A stretch of 64,000 bases of DNA from Temnothorax longispinosus (GCF_030848805.1 NC_092361.1:5642001-5706000); one strand, 5' to 3'. Positions 12,981 to 25,454 are shown, counted from the first letter of the stretch. Made by a program: numbers and translations. Notes: generated by a model not told the origin, from the sequence alone.

Positions 12981-14509
12981 TCACTTTGACGTCGATCGTT
13001 CGTGCAAAAGCGGGCAGCTCGTATGTCGAATATTTCGCGGTCCGACCATACCCTCCTGCAGCCTCGCGCACTCGAGCATCCACGCTGTTACGCTCGCAAC
13101 TCGCTCGGCTGGTACACGAGGTCCTATACCTACATTTCAATTGTGTACAGATTCCAATGGACAAGTTAGCGGATGATTATTGACCGTTCGAGTGCCCGCA
13201 GCGCGACCGCACTGCTTACTTTTTCGTGTTGAAAGACTTCGGCAAGCGTGCTGATAATACGCTCAGGTTCTACCGCGATTCTCAGAATCTGATTAGGCAT
13301 TATCAATCGAAGTGTTTTCTTTTATTTTCTTTTATTTTTACTTATAATATCTACGTTTTTCGACGTGTAAGAGAGGCGCGAACGCGCCGCATTTTTTGTA
13401 TCATGATCACCTACGACATTCGAACGGTTAAGTTCGAAGAGATGTGTGAACTATTCGAATACGAATCGAATCGAATCGGGTGAGTTTTATCATATATATT
13501 GTCAATTTTATAAAATCATATATTATAACGTTTACGGCTTAGAGCTTAAATACCCTTAAAGGAAGGTTGTAGACCAGCACTAACCGCTCACCGCTGAGCG
13601 GCTAGAAGTAGTCAAAAAGTTTATTTCCAAATTTTGACATGCCTTTTGATTCTATCAAATTGTAAATAAAAGTTTGAATATGTATAAAAAATAGTAAGCT
13701 ATGAGTATTGATAATAAATAAACTATTATTTTATTTTAATTTCTATGAATGTAATTGGATAATATTATTGGATGCTAGATTAGAGTATTTTAATAATTTA
13801 TCTATGATTTTTTGCCTAATTGTTTTAGTTACTGTGACATTAAATAAAATATACTTTATTAGTTTCATATTAAATATTTAAAAATGTTTTTTGCTTTAAA
13901 AAGAAGTTATATAATCAATATTATTTTTCCACTTTAAAATATCCTCTTGTTATTTACGTGTAAAATTTAACCTAATAATAATTATGTTGTTAATTAAACA
14001 TTATATTTCAACGATTTAATTAAAATTCGAAAGAGGAAATGAAATTCGATTCGATTCGATATCAAAAAGCCCTGATTCGCACATCTCTACGGTTAAGATA
14101 TATATAAGAGAATGCTTGGTTACCTGGCACATTCGGATAACACGTAACTTTCGTAGCCTTCTCTATTTCAGAAGATAGACTTTCGTCATTGGCATCTTTC
14201 ACTCCGCAGAATTTCCTACCGATCGTTACATCGTAATCCGCGCGATCTTTGCCGGTCAAGGCGTCGCCTTTTGGACTAGTCGAAGATTCATCCCTCTTTT
14301 CTTCATAATTAGTAGCTTCCCTTTCGAGTGAACTATTATCTATCAGCTCCGACAAATCGGCTACAAGAGGAAATTGAACAGGAGGAATTTCAATGGGTAA
14401 AGTAAGCTCAACGAGCGCGAGCTACGTAATAACGTAACAGTTGACTCCGATGGAAATATTTTACTGCAAAATATAATAATAAAATTTTACTGAAACGTAT
14501 TTGAAATTT

Positions 14510-14563
<54 letters not shown>

Positions 14564-16254
14564 ATTTCATTATTATTCCGTTAAAATTTCAGTAAAAATT
14601 CAGTTTTCAGTTCATTTTAGTAAATTTCATAATATTTCAAAAAATTTGTTATTACTTTTTAAAAGTATATAATTCAACTTTCCTTATATTTTACAGTATT
14701 ACATTACATTTCATAAGGAAAATTATGATTTATTTGGAAATATATTCAGTAATTTTTCAACAACTTTCATTTCCCTTTTCGTCGATTTCATAGTACTTTC
14801 AGCGAAAAATATTTCCATCAGAAGAGAGTAACGTACTCTTTGACAGATCGACCTCGTCCTTGGATATCAATTCCGAATTAATGTCCACGTCGGTGTCTTG
14901 GCTGTTTATAGAGCAGGTACGATCGACGGAGCTCCCATCCTTACACGCGGTACGCTCGGTTATATTTTGTTCAAGTGTGTCTTTCTCATCGTTGCCGTCG
15001 CACGCGAGTCCCGCTAAATACCTATTCATTTTGGACAACGTGTTATTCGGACAGTTGCAATCAATATAATAGCAAAAACTGGAGAAAGAGTTGAAGCATC
15101 ACTATATATATGCCGAACTTTACTCGTATATCTCCATAAACAAGGTGAGCGGGATCATCGCGGATCCGCCGTCCGGCTCGTGGCTGAATAATTGGCAGAC
15201 CATGATCATCGTCTCGGTGAGACTGGCGCCGAGCAGGCCCACCGCTATAGCGAGGAACTTCTTCACCTGGCAGGTGCGACGAAATCTTCCAATCGCGAGG
15301 ATAGTGTCGAGGTCCCTGCGGTCCAGGCAGAGGCAGTCCCAGCGACGCGAGATCGTTTCGACCGGCAGCGTCTTGTTGTAATCTGGAAAAGATTATCATC
15401 ATACTAGATTATCATGCAGAAACGCAGCAAACACCAACCAACAGTGACATTATATCAATATTATAATTTCTTACTCAACTGTTGTGCAACATGTGTTATA
15501 TTATACATATATTTCACAGAGTGGAAAATTATAATACCCTGGTGGAAAAATATCTCAGAATTTTTCATGTTATTAATCAGAATTTCTATAAAAATTTTCA
15601 GACTGCTCAAAATTTTTCAGATTTTTTAATATGAATTAGAACATTTTTCGAAAGAACTCAGACAAAATTAATAAGAATAAAATACTTCAGATTTCTCCGC
15701 TAACGTTGTTTGTGAAAAAAATAATAAATATGAGAAAATCTGTATAAATTAAGAAATTTTCATACATATGGCAACTGAAATATTCCGAAAAGCCTCATCC
15801 AATTATTTCTGAAAGCATCTCAGAGAGAGAAATTATATATATTTTTAAGAATTTTTCAAGTCTTAATTCTTACAAAATTTCTGAGAAAATACGAGAAATT
15901 TTTTTCTTCAGGGTATTGACGTAATATCACTGTTAATTGGTGCTTGTTGAAAAGATACCCCGGTCGAAGCCTTGTCTTCTCGGTGGCCACTCGCGTACTT
16001 CCAAACTGCCGCAGCAGTACCCTGAGGAAGCCCACAGTCAAACCGGAGGCCGTACTCGACGACGGGTACTCGAGCCGCGGCTTGACCGGCGGCTCTTCGC
16101 CGTCGGCCAGCGCGCGGAAGTACGAGCCGGACCACTTGAGCAGGTCGTAAGGCTGCGTGCGGATGGCGGCCTTGCAGAACTGCTTCAGGATCATCGGCAG
16201 CCTGGCCGGTACCGCGATCTCTCGCCCGAGCGACGGTTGTTCGACGAACGACAT
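12981..16254 (-). CDS. Ropn1l: Ropporin-1-like protein (RIIa domain, radial spoke RSP11 type)
   Basis: Structural or anchoring protein of the sperm flagellum/cilium; its RIIa fold docks A-kinase anchoring-type helices. Minus-strand exons, high to low: 16254-15999, 15382-15124, 15021-14837, 14360-14124, 13129-12981. All are GT-AG and phases fit, giving 361 codons plus TGA. Seen: RIIa dimerisation-docking domain at residues ~15-49 (VPARLPMILKQFCKAAIRTQ), the ropporin core in exon 2 (FLAIAVGLLGASLTETM, GGSAMIPLTLFMEIYEYLA), then an acidic Ser/Asp/Glu-rich tail in exons 3-4 and a conserved-looking last exon starting PNVPGIGPRVPAERVAS. Human ROPN1L is ~230 aa, so ~130 residues are extra. Start 16254 matches the human N-terminal spacing; an open frame continues upstream without ATG. 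Exon 4's acceptor (14361) was chosen for its strong polypyrimidine tract. Exons 1-2 are GC-rich relative to surroundings. Confidence 0.88.
13439..14092. mobile_element. Element with CGAATCGAAT inverted ends in ropporin-like intron 4
   Basis: The blocks around 13430-13483 (GAGATGTGTGAA ... CGAATCGAATCG) and 14043-14095 (CGATTCGATTCG ... TTCGCACATCTC) are inverted copies bracketing ~550 bp of AT-rich noncoding sequence. The boundaries are approximate. Confidence 0.5.
14440..14832. mobile_element. Foldback-like element in ropporin-like intron 3, with CT microsatellite
   Basis: The ends are inverted copies (CGATGGAAATATTTTACTG at the left, complement of the GATGGAAATATTTTTCGC stretch at the right), with GAAATTTCAGTAAAATT motifs inside and a (CT)n run at 14510-14558. 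The right end overlaps the 3' edge of exon 3 and its splice donor region, so the intron boundary may have been reshaped by the insertion. Confidence 0.5.
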
Positions 16255-17175
16255 CCTCGGCAATACAACGGCGTTGTCCACGGTCCACGGCGGGTCGGTC
16301 GGCTCGGCCGATTGTTGTGTTCCCGCGGTGCCTTCCGTCGTCCGGGAAACGGAAACCGTCGTCGGCGACGGCAGTTTCGCGCGCGAGCACGCGAAGTATT
16401 CTAAGCGGGGTGATTTTATTTTAACTATATAGGAATAACCAACTCGGAATGAGGAATTTCAAATTTCTTAATTGTTTTAAATTATAGAAATTATTAAGGT
16501 GCTTTTGTTGGAATTTATGTTGACTTTTGTCGAGATAAAAAATGATTATACATGTCAATTTATTTTCTATCAAGCACTCTAATTTCGAAGTTCTGTATAG
16601 AGAATGTCTACGTGTACTAAAATAACGCTGGTTGTTCTAGTGTTAATGACCGAGACGGGTTTAGTTCTCTTTCATATATAAGAAAAAACGATAGAGGTTT
16701 TTGATAAGATCCTGCAATATTTTTTTCTTACAGACATAGAAGCCGATGTATCTGCAAGATATACATATACAACCGTATTATTATATTTTTTTAAATACGA
16801 TCATAGAATTTTTTTTCAACGTAAATCGAAATTGTAGTCAATCATATGAAGAAAAAAATTTGTTTAATGATTTGAATACATTGACTTAATGACGAGAAAA
16901 AGAATGAGGAATGATTCAATGGTTCGAATATGTTTATTTAATAATGAAAAAAAGAAATATGAGCAGTTTTGTAAAATAATTTCACAATTGCACCCTCCCT
17001 CTTAATCAGCGATTAAAACTTAACAAACGACACTATCCCAGTAATAAACAAACTGCCTGCAATATAATGACTACAGGCTGATAGCAAATATTTGTTCAGA
17101 TATCGCAAGACAGATCCGGTATCATCTCTGTCTGCATTAAACTCGTGTCTTGTGCTGGAAGAGTGTGCCCGTCGT

Positions 17176-17466
17176 AATCTGACAGCAGATTGTCGGCAAA
17201 AATTGAACAGAATTTATCATTTCATAAACATAATTATTTCTACATAGCCAAATCTGTCAAGAATAGATTTTGAAAATATCTGCCGCAAATGTTGTCGATA
17301 GAATGCTAACAGAAATAAACAGATTTTGCTAAAAGAATATAATGGCAGTTTGATCGTAGAAAGTGAACAAAATCTACCATTTAAATTTTTAATGCTGTAT
17401 TTCATTTAAATGTTTAAATAATGAACAGATTTTGCTCGGTTTCTGCCAACAATCTGCTGTCAGATT
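17176..17466. mobile_element. 291-bp MITE with 24-bp terminal inverted repeats
   Basis: The left end (TAATCTGACAGCAGATTGT, continuing CGGCA) and the complement of the right end agree over 24 bp with a single mismatch. TA at both ends is consistent with a Tc1/mariner target duplication. Diverged relatives are seen at ~19370-19620 and ~54620-54740 (shared phrases AAATGGTTAC and GCTCGGTTTCTGC). Confidence 0.75.
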
Positions 17467-17972
17467 ATATCGTAAAGGACCAAAAGGCTTGGTTTTTAAG
17501 TCTAAATTAAACAACATATTCTGTCAACATGTAATTCTGAAATTTTTTTGAAATATTCCTACATCGGTCTTATATATCTTACGATTACATTAGTTGCTTT
17601 GTCATGGGGATCCTAACATGCAACGTGAGAATTAAAATTAGAAATGTGACGTTAACGTTTGGACAATTCTTCAATTTACCCTCTAATTAAAATTTTACCA
17701 ATTTTTTAAGAGGTAAGAAAAAATTTGCCAATTTCTTAAATTGATTAGAATGTTTTCTAATATTTATTATACCTAATGTTAAAAAATTAAAAAAAGTTTT
17801 TGTAAAAAAAATAGTCAACGTTACTATGGTTCAGTGAGTACAATATACCTGAAGCACCTAAATCTAACCATCTCCCGACGCCGTTAATCCTAAACCTAAA
17901 TTAATTTGACTATATTTAGGACTAGATATGGAAGACTATGTTTAACTGGAACAAGGAAACTGTTTATTCATT

Positions 17973-18325
17973 CAATTTGCAATTACGGAAATGCTGTAGT
18001 GGCAGTAAAGCGGTCATAATTACTGCCACTACAGCATCCCCTTATTGCTGTGATATTGAATTGCTGCTCAAAGCGGTGGTGAAGTTCAAATAAGTAGATC
18101 AAGCAGCATTGTGATTGAGCACAATCAAGATCAAATACAATTGAGATCAATTTGCAATTACGGAAATGCTGTAGTGGCAGTAAGGCGGTCATAATTACTG
18201 CCACTACAGCATCCCCTTATTGCTGTGATATTGAATTGCTGCTCAAAGCGGTGGTGAAGTTCAAATAAGTAGATCAAGCAGCATTGTGATTGAGCACAAT
18301 CAAGATCAAATACAATTGAGATCAA
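17973..18325. repeat. Tandem duplication of a 175-bp unit containing a perfect hairpin
   Basis: Two nearly identical 175-bp units lie side by side (17973-18147 and 18148-18322). Each contains an 18-bp perfect stem, ATGCTGTAGTGGCAGTAA paired with its complement across an 11-bp loop. Short open frames here are by-products of the repeat. Confidence 0.85.
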
Positions 18326-19954
18326 TGCACAATTGCTCGATGTCAACAGTAGAATTGTGATCGATTTTCTCTCTCACAATATCTCTGTCCAATTGTGATC
18401 GATACATAATCGGTTCAACCAGGATTGAAATCAATCGCAACGGTGACAAGATCGTATGTACTGAAGTGTTAAGGCTGATCAACTTTTTTAAATTGAAATT
18501 CGAGGTGTCAATCTGTGCTCTTATTTAAAAATCCAAACTGACACGTTTATTTACTGTTTATTTGGCGGAATAAGTGTTTCGAAGGTTCCTGGATCTCATT
18601 GGTTAATCGAACTCTTCGAAACATTTGAAGCGCTAAATAGCTCGAATTCGAATAAGCAAACAGTTTCCTAATTCACAGCAATAATTGTTGAGCAAGTATG
18701 TTGGTTATAGTCCAAGTACAGAACCAAACCAGGCAAGATCGGCGAGATCACTTAATTAAGCGCAACAATTATAATGAATGGTAACTCGTAGCCATTAATA
18801 TTAGAGGAACATTCATTATATGGAAGTAGGTAAAGATAAAGTGCTTTCCTGACCAGTATCAGACAAGGAGATCCTCAGAAACAATTATATTCACAGCCCG
18901 ATCGTGTATTCAAGACCTTCCGGATGTCTGTGCAGTCTTAAGACTCCATGGACGTAGCCCCCCCCCCTTGCAAATGAAATGACCCTTACAGCATTTCGAG
19001 CTATAAGAACGATCTTAAGTACAAGATCGAATTATGAACACTGCCTAAGATCCGAAGTATCCATCTATGTCCTATCCTTATATAAGAATCATAATAAAAA
19101 CAATCGCTATCGAGAACATTTGCATTATGAATTTTTTCGAAATAGAGCTAATAGTGAAATTAAACTTAATAATAAATTTTAATTAACATTGAAGAATTTA
19201 AGTTATGCAATTATTTTGCAAGATTATTAAAAATTCTAATATACCTAAGTGTAATGTAATTGTTGTAATTAACTTAACAATCGCAAAGATAAAAGGCGAT
19301 AGACACCAAGTGGCCGATAATTGAACTAAAGTGCGTGATCCTTATGAACTTTGCAGTTTATACCAAAATCTGATATTGCAATTACAGAAGAACTGATCTG
19401 GTATCATATCTGTGTCCGTATTAAACCCGTGTTTTACCGACAAAACCTGCCGGTATATAATCTGATAGCAATTAAATTGTCGGCAGAAACCAAATAAATC
19501 TTGTCATTTCTTAAACATTTAAATAAAATACACCATTTAAATGGTTACGAAACTTCAGTTTCTATTCAGTTTCTACAACCAATCTGTCAATATATTTTAT
19601 TAATTTATTAAGATTTTGTTATATTTCTACTGACATTCTATCGATAAAATTTGTAGCAGACACTTTTAAAATACCGAGTAAATTACATTTTCTTCGCCAA
19701 TCAAATAATAACGAGTAGAAATATTAATCGACTCTATTGGCCATTGTAACTTGTAAAATACATTGACTTTGGCTATCCGGATATGAAATCTCTTCATGAC
19801 AAGAAATCTCTCGAAATCTCTATCTATTTTGACGCTTCAATTATATCATACAATTCGATTCGATTAAATTAGTACGCGTCAACCTGATATGTAAAGAACC
19901 GATGAATTTCAATCTTATTAGTGGATTTACGTTTTGTGTAGGTACTTTTTACTT

Positions 19955-19955
<1 letters not shown>

Positions 19956-19995
<40 letters not shown>

Positions 19996-20050
19996 AGAGA
20001 GGGAGGGAGAGACAGGCAGATAGATATATAGATAGAGATAGATAGAGAAC
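19956..20050. repeat. GA-rich microsatellite
   Basis: (GA)n followed by G9 and degenerate GATA/GAGA repeats. Confidence 0.9.
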
Positions 20051-20480
20051 AAGAGATGAAATATTTATATATTCATAAAATTAGTTCTACGTGGACATGG
20101 ATTATTTATCAGTGTAAGAGACATATTACTGGTAATCAATGGATGGGGGTCAATTATTTTCAAATTATTGGATTTAATTTAAAGATAATCACAGAATTTA
20201 TCGTTTAAATTTCTTATCTCTTTAAGAAATAAAAAAATAATGTAAGATAATTTATTTTTGCAATACAGTGAGAAATAAATGTAAGAATTTTCAAGTACAC
20301 ACATTTCTTCATTGAATTAAATTGATTTTGTTATTTCTTAACACGATACATTTATATCTGTCTACTTGAGGTTTCTAAGTAGTATTGAAGTAAATAAAAG
20401 ATCAGAAGAAAGCATACTTCGCATTATAGAACACATAGGATTCTTAATATTAAGATATATTTCGTGACTCGCCCAGTGCC

Positions 20481-20612
20481 GTGCATCGGAGTTTAGCGCT
20501 TCGTTTTTTTCGCCAACCACTATTATGCAACTCATTCTAAAGCTTTTTATCGTTGAATTTATTAGAAGATAGCTTTACATTGAAGGACACATAGCATTGC
20601 TATAACATAATG
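20481..20612 (-). repeat. Dispersed repeat, single copy of the 31-33 kb satellite family
   Basis: Starts GTGCATCGGAGTTTAGCGCT and ends near ATAACATAATG. Its complement has the same order of landmarks as the tandem array at 31.1-32.9 kb (TTATGTGTCCTT, CGATAAA, GCATAATG). Close copies lie at 25677-25819 and, more diverged, at 29041-29140 and 30870-31095. Confidence 0.65.
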
Positions 20613-22037
20613 ATATTTCTCGAGATGTGTATAAGAGCTCCGCTTTTCTCGCTGATAGCTAAAACGTTTTATCGGTTAATTCTTTTCACATCTTTTTCGA
20701 CAATTAGTATCACGAATATCATCAATTGATTTGTTGCTTTAGCCAGTATTAGTTTTTTATCGTGATAAATTAATTTTATCATTGGCTTATCTTATAGCTT
20801 AGCGTCTTATCGCGCATTGAATACTTTTGCGGAAAACTTTATAGAATTTTCCAATACTTGAACTTGAACGATTAAGAAACATATAATAGATAAATTAATT
20901 TATTAACGACTTTTTTGGTCATGTTTGCTTGTGTACGATGAAACTTGATAAATTCTGTAATCCCAAATTGACAATTAAAAATACGATTTAATTATCATTA
21001 TTTATCAATATATGAGCAACAGCTAGGCCTAGTAAAATTCCTGTTATTATATTATGTTTGGACGATTTCATATAATCTCGCATTATTAAAATTTTTAGAT
21101 TAGGTGTATTAGGATTATTGTATATTTTGAATAAAATTTTAAATTTGTATTGTATTATATTATATTGTAAACAACATATATATAATTTTATACTTTTATA
21201 TTGTAATACACACTACTGAATTGTATGAAACTTTAGAATTAAAGATAGGATTAGAAAATTGATTAACAATTTTATCGCTATTTTAATGATAATTAAATAT
21301 TCTGCTGTCCTAGAATATATTAATTTAATGACATCCTGTATATATTAATATTCTCCTGTACATATATAATATTATAATAATTTTATTCTTAATTTTCTCT
21401 TACATACCTTCTTTTTTTTGCTCTCTCTTTCACTTTCTTTTTCTTTCTTTCTCTTTCTTTATCTTTTTTTCAATCAAATATTACTATATTTTTTGTTTGT
21501 TTATTATTAATTTGAAAAACATATTTCAAGAAAAAGATAATTATTCGAATATTATCTTAATACATATGAGTATATTACATAAATAGAAGTGTATTACATA
21601 ATTGAAAATTACATATGTGTATAAGTTAAATAAATTTTGTACGTAATTTTCAAATACTTTACATCGTATAATCATTTGTGAAAACATGTTATAAGTTGAA
21701 TAATAAGCTGGTTATTACATTTTTATTCATTATTACGTACAAAACTTATTTGACTTACATATAAACAAATACAACATAAAAGATATTGTATTTTTATATT
21801 AGTACTATTACAATTACTATGCTTCATAGGAACATACTGAATGTGGGAAGATTTTTTAAAAAGTAACGGTATTCATAAAGATAGTTTTCTGAAACTTTTA
21901 TTCTCTACGTATAATTGAGGGAAAGATTGGACTTCTGCTATAATTTGAAAGAGCAACTTTAAGTACATAATTCCATGATTAATGAATTGTAAATATGCTT
22001 TATTACTGTCCCTCGAACTCCCTGTCCGTTCGATTGC

Positions 22038-22621
22038 TTAAGGTAGTTCTCCGGTCCTTATACTAGAGAAAATCGATTTTCTCTAGATTTTTTGAAACTG
22101 TGAATATACATTAATTTAGGTGTGCTTTATGCAATGGTATAAATTTCAATACCCCTTGCGGTATTAAAAATCAAAATACTGTGAGTTTCAAAGTTTCAAA
22201 GTTTTAACTTTTAACATGTAATTCCTATTCCGAGCTATTGTAAAAGAGACATTATAATGAATTGTGAAAAAAGTTTTCTCTAAATCTTTTTGAAAAATTA
22301 GTATATGATGCTCCATAAAAATAGAATCAATATCCAATTAAGTGTCAATACTTTTGCGCCTTTGCGATACTCGTTTTCGAGAAATACTTGTGTAAAGTAC
22401 GCGATTTGATGAATTTTTCGCTCGGTTTAGAGTGACAGAAGAGAAAAGGCGTCAGTTACTTGGCAACGCCGCATGAGTTCTCACGCGTGAAGTTAACTTC
22501 TTATTTTTTAGTTGTTATATCTAATATTTTGTATATAAACAATTAACTTTAGTAAAATAAATTTTTCTTTTTAAACATGAAATACAAGTTGAGCACTACT
22601 GGAGCCGGAGAACTACCTTAA
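22038..22621. mobile_element. TTAA-bounded foldback element at the P450 3' end
   Basis: Ends TTAAGGTAGTTCTCCGG and its exact complement, each with TTAA. The left ~150 bp is homologous to the FAR intron-1 element at 2121-2458 (same family). The right terminus overlaps the last coding bases and stop codon of the P450 gene (22596-22621). Confidence 0.85.
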
Positions 22622-24131
22622 TCCGAGTTTTTGATTCTCTTGCTCGCAATTTCAACCAGAAGCCATTGTCCGGCATCATGACAGCTGATTTTGCCAACAC
22701 CATAGGAATTCTGGTTTTAACATCGGGTTCAAGATCGCAACGTGAAAGTAGATAGACCAGCATAACTTTTGCTTCCATTAATGCGAATCTATTACCAATG
22801 CACATTCTTGGTCCGATACCAAATGGGATAAAGACCAAATTATCCACATCACCCTTAAGGAATCTTTCTGGATCGAATTTTTCTGGCTGCGGATAATACT
22901 TTGGATCGCGATGCAGAGAGAAAACGGGGACCCATATGTTGTCTCCAGGCTTCATCGTAATCGGTTCGCCATCTGAAGTCGCTGCTGGCAATTTGGTCTC
23001 CTTGACACATTTTCTGTCCAAGAAAGATGCTGGCGTATATAATCTGAGAGTTTCGTTTACCACGGCGTCTAAGTACTTCATGTGATTGATGGCCTCATAG
23101 GTAGGTTTGCCGTTGGTCTGTCTGAGAACATCATCAATTTCCTCTCTTAACTTGCTTTGAATATCGGGATTCACAGCGAGTACGTGCGTCATAAAACTCA
23201 TGGCTGTTGATGTAGTATCGAATCCAGCGAGAAAGAAAACGAATGCCTGAGCGGTCATTTCGTCAATGTCGAACTCAGGTCCGCTATCTTTGTTTCTGGT
23301 CTCCATCATCAACTGAATCATGTCCGGACGAACAATTCCCTGCTCATCCCTGACCTTCACTGTGTTGGAAACGATATCTTTGAAAAATTTCTCTATCTCT
23401 GGGCCAAACATTCTGAGATTGAGGAGTCTTGCAAGTAGCGAGAAGTTTCTATGCAGGAAGAACTTGAAGACCAGCCACTTGTCAAAAGTCAGTGCTTTCT
23501 TGGCAAGCAAGAAGAACTCGTTGTTCGGATGCTTAAAAGAATCCACGCTGATGCCGAAGGCACATGTGGCCACTGTGTCGGTGGCGTATCTACCCAGTAT
23601 GTCTTTCATATCATACGTTTTGCCGGTTTTTCCGGATTGCGTTGTCACAAAATCGACGAAGTTCTCGGCGCACTGACTTATAAGTTCGAACATCATCTTC
23701 ATCTTGCTGGATGTGAAACTAGGACTAAGAAGCTTTCGCATCTCGCGCCAGTGATCCCCTTTCAGGTCAGACAGATTTTTACTGGCCATCGGATCAAGAA
23801 TTTTGTTCGCGAAGCTATTGCGATCACAGAAGTTGTCGAACTTTTTGATGGTAATCGTAGAAATCAGTTCTGGATCACGGATAACGAAGACCGGTTTTGC
23901 AAAATCGTAGATGCCGAAGTATTTTGCGTTCGGGAAGAGATTGTATATTTTTTGTAGAAGCTCTATATGGGATGTACGTTGAAAAACAAAAGGTGCCATG
24001 TTCCCCAATATTGGAATCGGTTTTACATGCGGGATCTTCAGTCGCTCGAAGTAAGATAGCTTTCTTAGAACAAAATAATATAAGCAAATACTCGCTGTCA
24101 GAATAGTCAAAAGCAAAGTAGATGGCTCCAT
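22596..24131 (-). CDS. Cytochrome P450, CYP9-like (clan 3), intronless
   Basis: Microsomal mono-oxygenase, 511 aa, in a single exon from the ATG at 24131-24129 to the TAG at 22598-22596. Seen: N-terminal membrane anchor (residues ~5-25), proline-rich hinge PIPILGN, C-helix WREMRKLL, I-helix AGFDTTS, ExxR as ETLRLY, FDPERF, and the haem loop FIPFGIGPRMCIG with the ligand Cys444. The family pattern fits the insect CYP9/CYP6 clan, involved in xenobiotic and pyrethroid or plant-toxin metabolism in other species; the substrate here is unknown. Odd: the expected C-terminus (GFWLKLR...) is followed by a tail whose last seven codons and stop come from the inverted repeat of the transposon at 22038-22621. 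The gene looks intact otherwise. A relic of a sister gene's 5' end lies 1.7 kb upstream. Confidence 0.95.
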   Translation of the reverse strand: MEPSTLLLTILTASICLYYFVLRKLSYFERLKIPHVKPIPILGNMAPFVFQRTSHIELLQKIYNLFPNAKYFGIYDFAKPVFVIRDPELISTITIKKFDNFCDRNSFANKILDPMASKNLSDLKGDHWREMRKLLSPSFTSSKMKMMFELISQCAENFVDFVTTQSGKTGKTYDMKDILGRYATDTVATCAFGISVDSFKHPNNEFFLLAKKALTFDKWLVFKFFLHRNFSLLARLLNLRMFGPEIEKFFKDIVSNTVKVRDEQGIVRPDMIQLMMETRNKDSGPEFDIDEMTAQAFVFFLAGFDTTSTAMSFMTHVLAVNPDIQSKLREEIDDVLRQTNGKPTYEAINHMKYLDAVVNETLRLYTPASFLDRKCVKETKLPAATSDGEPITMKPGDNIWVPVFSLHRDPKYYPQPEKFDPERFLKGDVDNLVFIPFGIGPRMCIGNRFALMEAKVMLVYLLSRCDLEPDVKTRIPMVLAKSAVMMPDNGFWLKLRARESKTRIKVVLRLQ

Positions 24132-24680
24132 TGTGACAAAAATCTCCAGATTAGTTGCACAATAAGAAAACGTTTTTGATGATTAAGTCTCGGATTAAGT
24201 TTTGGTTTTCGACAGTTTTTGTTTTGGATCGATGAAACGGTTTCTACACTTGATCGTTAATGTTGATGACACGAGAAGAAGAAGCACAAGTTATATTATC
24301 GTACTAGATTTCTTAATTGTAGTTAGAAATTCTGTCTAATTGGAAATGGTTAACTTGATAGATCTGGCGAAGAGATGCACGCACGTACTACGCGTGAGAT
24401 TTTATGACTGACTCTCACACGTACGCCACAATGAATTATATAACATTGATAACACTCTAAGTGTGCAGATATGAAAGATATAAAGTCACATTGACTATAT
24501 CCTTGAAATAACGCCGCAACCGTATTTTCGCAAACGTATTTTTATCATGTGAAGCTTGCACAATATGTCGTTTTTTAGAATAAACTGGGTTAAAGGCTTT
24601 TTATTTTAGCAATAATGTCATTATTGTCCAACAGTTTCTAATAAGACAATAGAGAGATACGATTCTTTTTCTAATAACTC

Positions 24681-24801
24681 CCCAGATAACATGCATGTTG
24701 CATAAGACGTCGTAAAGATATCTTAAAGATATATCTTAAGATATCTTAGTTGTCTTAAAGATGTCTTTACGACGTCTTATGCAACATGCATGTTATCTGG
24801 G
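24681..24801. mobile_element. 121-bp hairpin MITE upstream of the P450
   Basis: A palindrome with CCCAGATAACATGCATGTTG at the left and its complement at the right; the arms run ~50 bp into a centre of AAGATATCTT repeats. It sits ~550 bp upstream of the P450 start. Confidence 0.8.
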
Positions 24802-25454
24802 TCGTTATCGCGTATTTTTACTCGATTCAATATATTGAATATAGGATAAATGATAAAAACTCTATATGAGTTTATTTTTATTTCTCTTATTTTTGTTCTT
24901 TATATATCTTCTTTATAACTTTTTTATATCTTCTTTATAACTTTATATTTTGTAGGTATATTTTTTAATTTATTGTGACCAATAAACAAAAGGACAGTAA
25001 TTTAGCAAATACAAATAAGATTATTAGCAGTTGTTGTTATTTTTATTACAAATTATAAATTGATTTCTTTATTTTCAACACAATTTTACACAATTTCTTA
25101 TAATAACGTCCCTTAAAATTAATATATCAAATATATAGATCTAAAAATATAACCAAAATACAGCAATAATATAAGTCAATGTTTTTTTTATAATATGGCA
25201 TTATATAGGTATATAAACATACAAGTCTTTTTTTTTATAGTTATACAATTCTATTTTTGTATCAGTTTTTATTGATAGCAATTGTCAAATATATATTTAA
25301 AAAATATTTTTTTTTCCTCATAAATATAGTTTAATTTACCATTATTGCCAATTTATTATAAGTATATAAATGAATATTTGAGAATACAAATAAAGTTGTT
25401 CAAATTGATCATGCATTTGTCACTTTAACAAATATGACTTAACTAATAGCGTTA

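Larger units (their letters stand above)
16400..22037. other. Gene-free interval
   Basis: AT-rich sequence without a convincing coding exon on either strand. It holds the elements listed separately, plus relics of the 17176 MITE family near 19370-19620 and AT-rich unique sequence at 20.9-22.0 kb. Confidence 0.6.

Noticed and set aside
15061..16404. Long plus-strand and off-frame minus-strand frames over the ropporin-like exons
   Set aside because: They are shadows of the GC-rich ropporin exons; the conserved RIIa and core motifs lie in one minus-strand frame only.
23320..24106. Plus-strand frames opposite the P450
   Set aside because: Antisense shadows of the P450 coding sequence.
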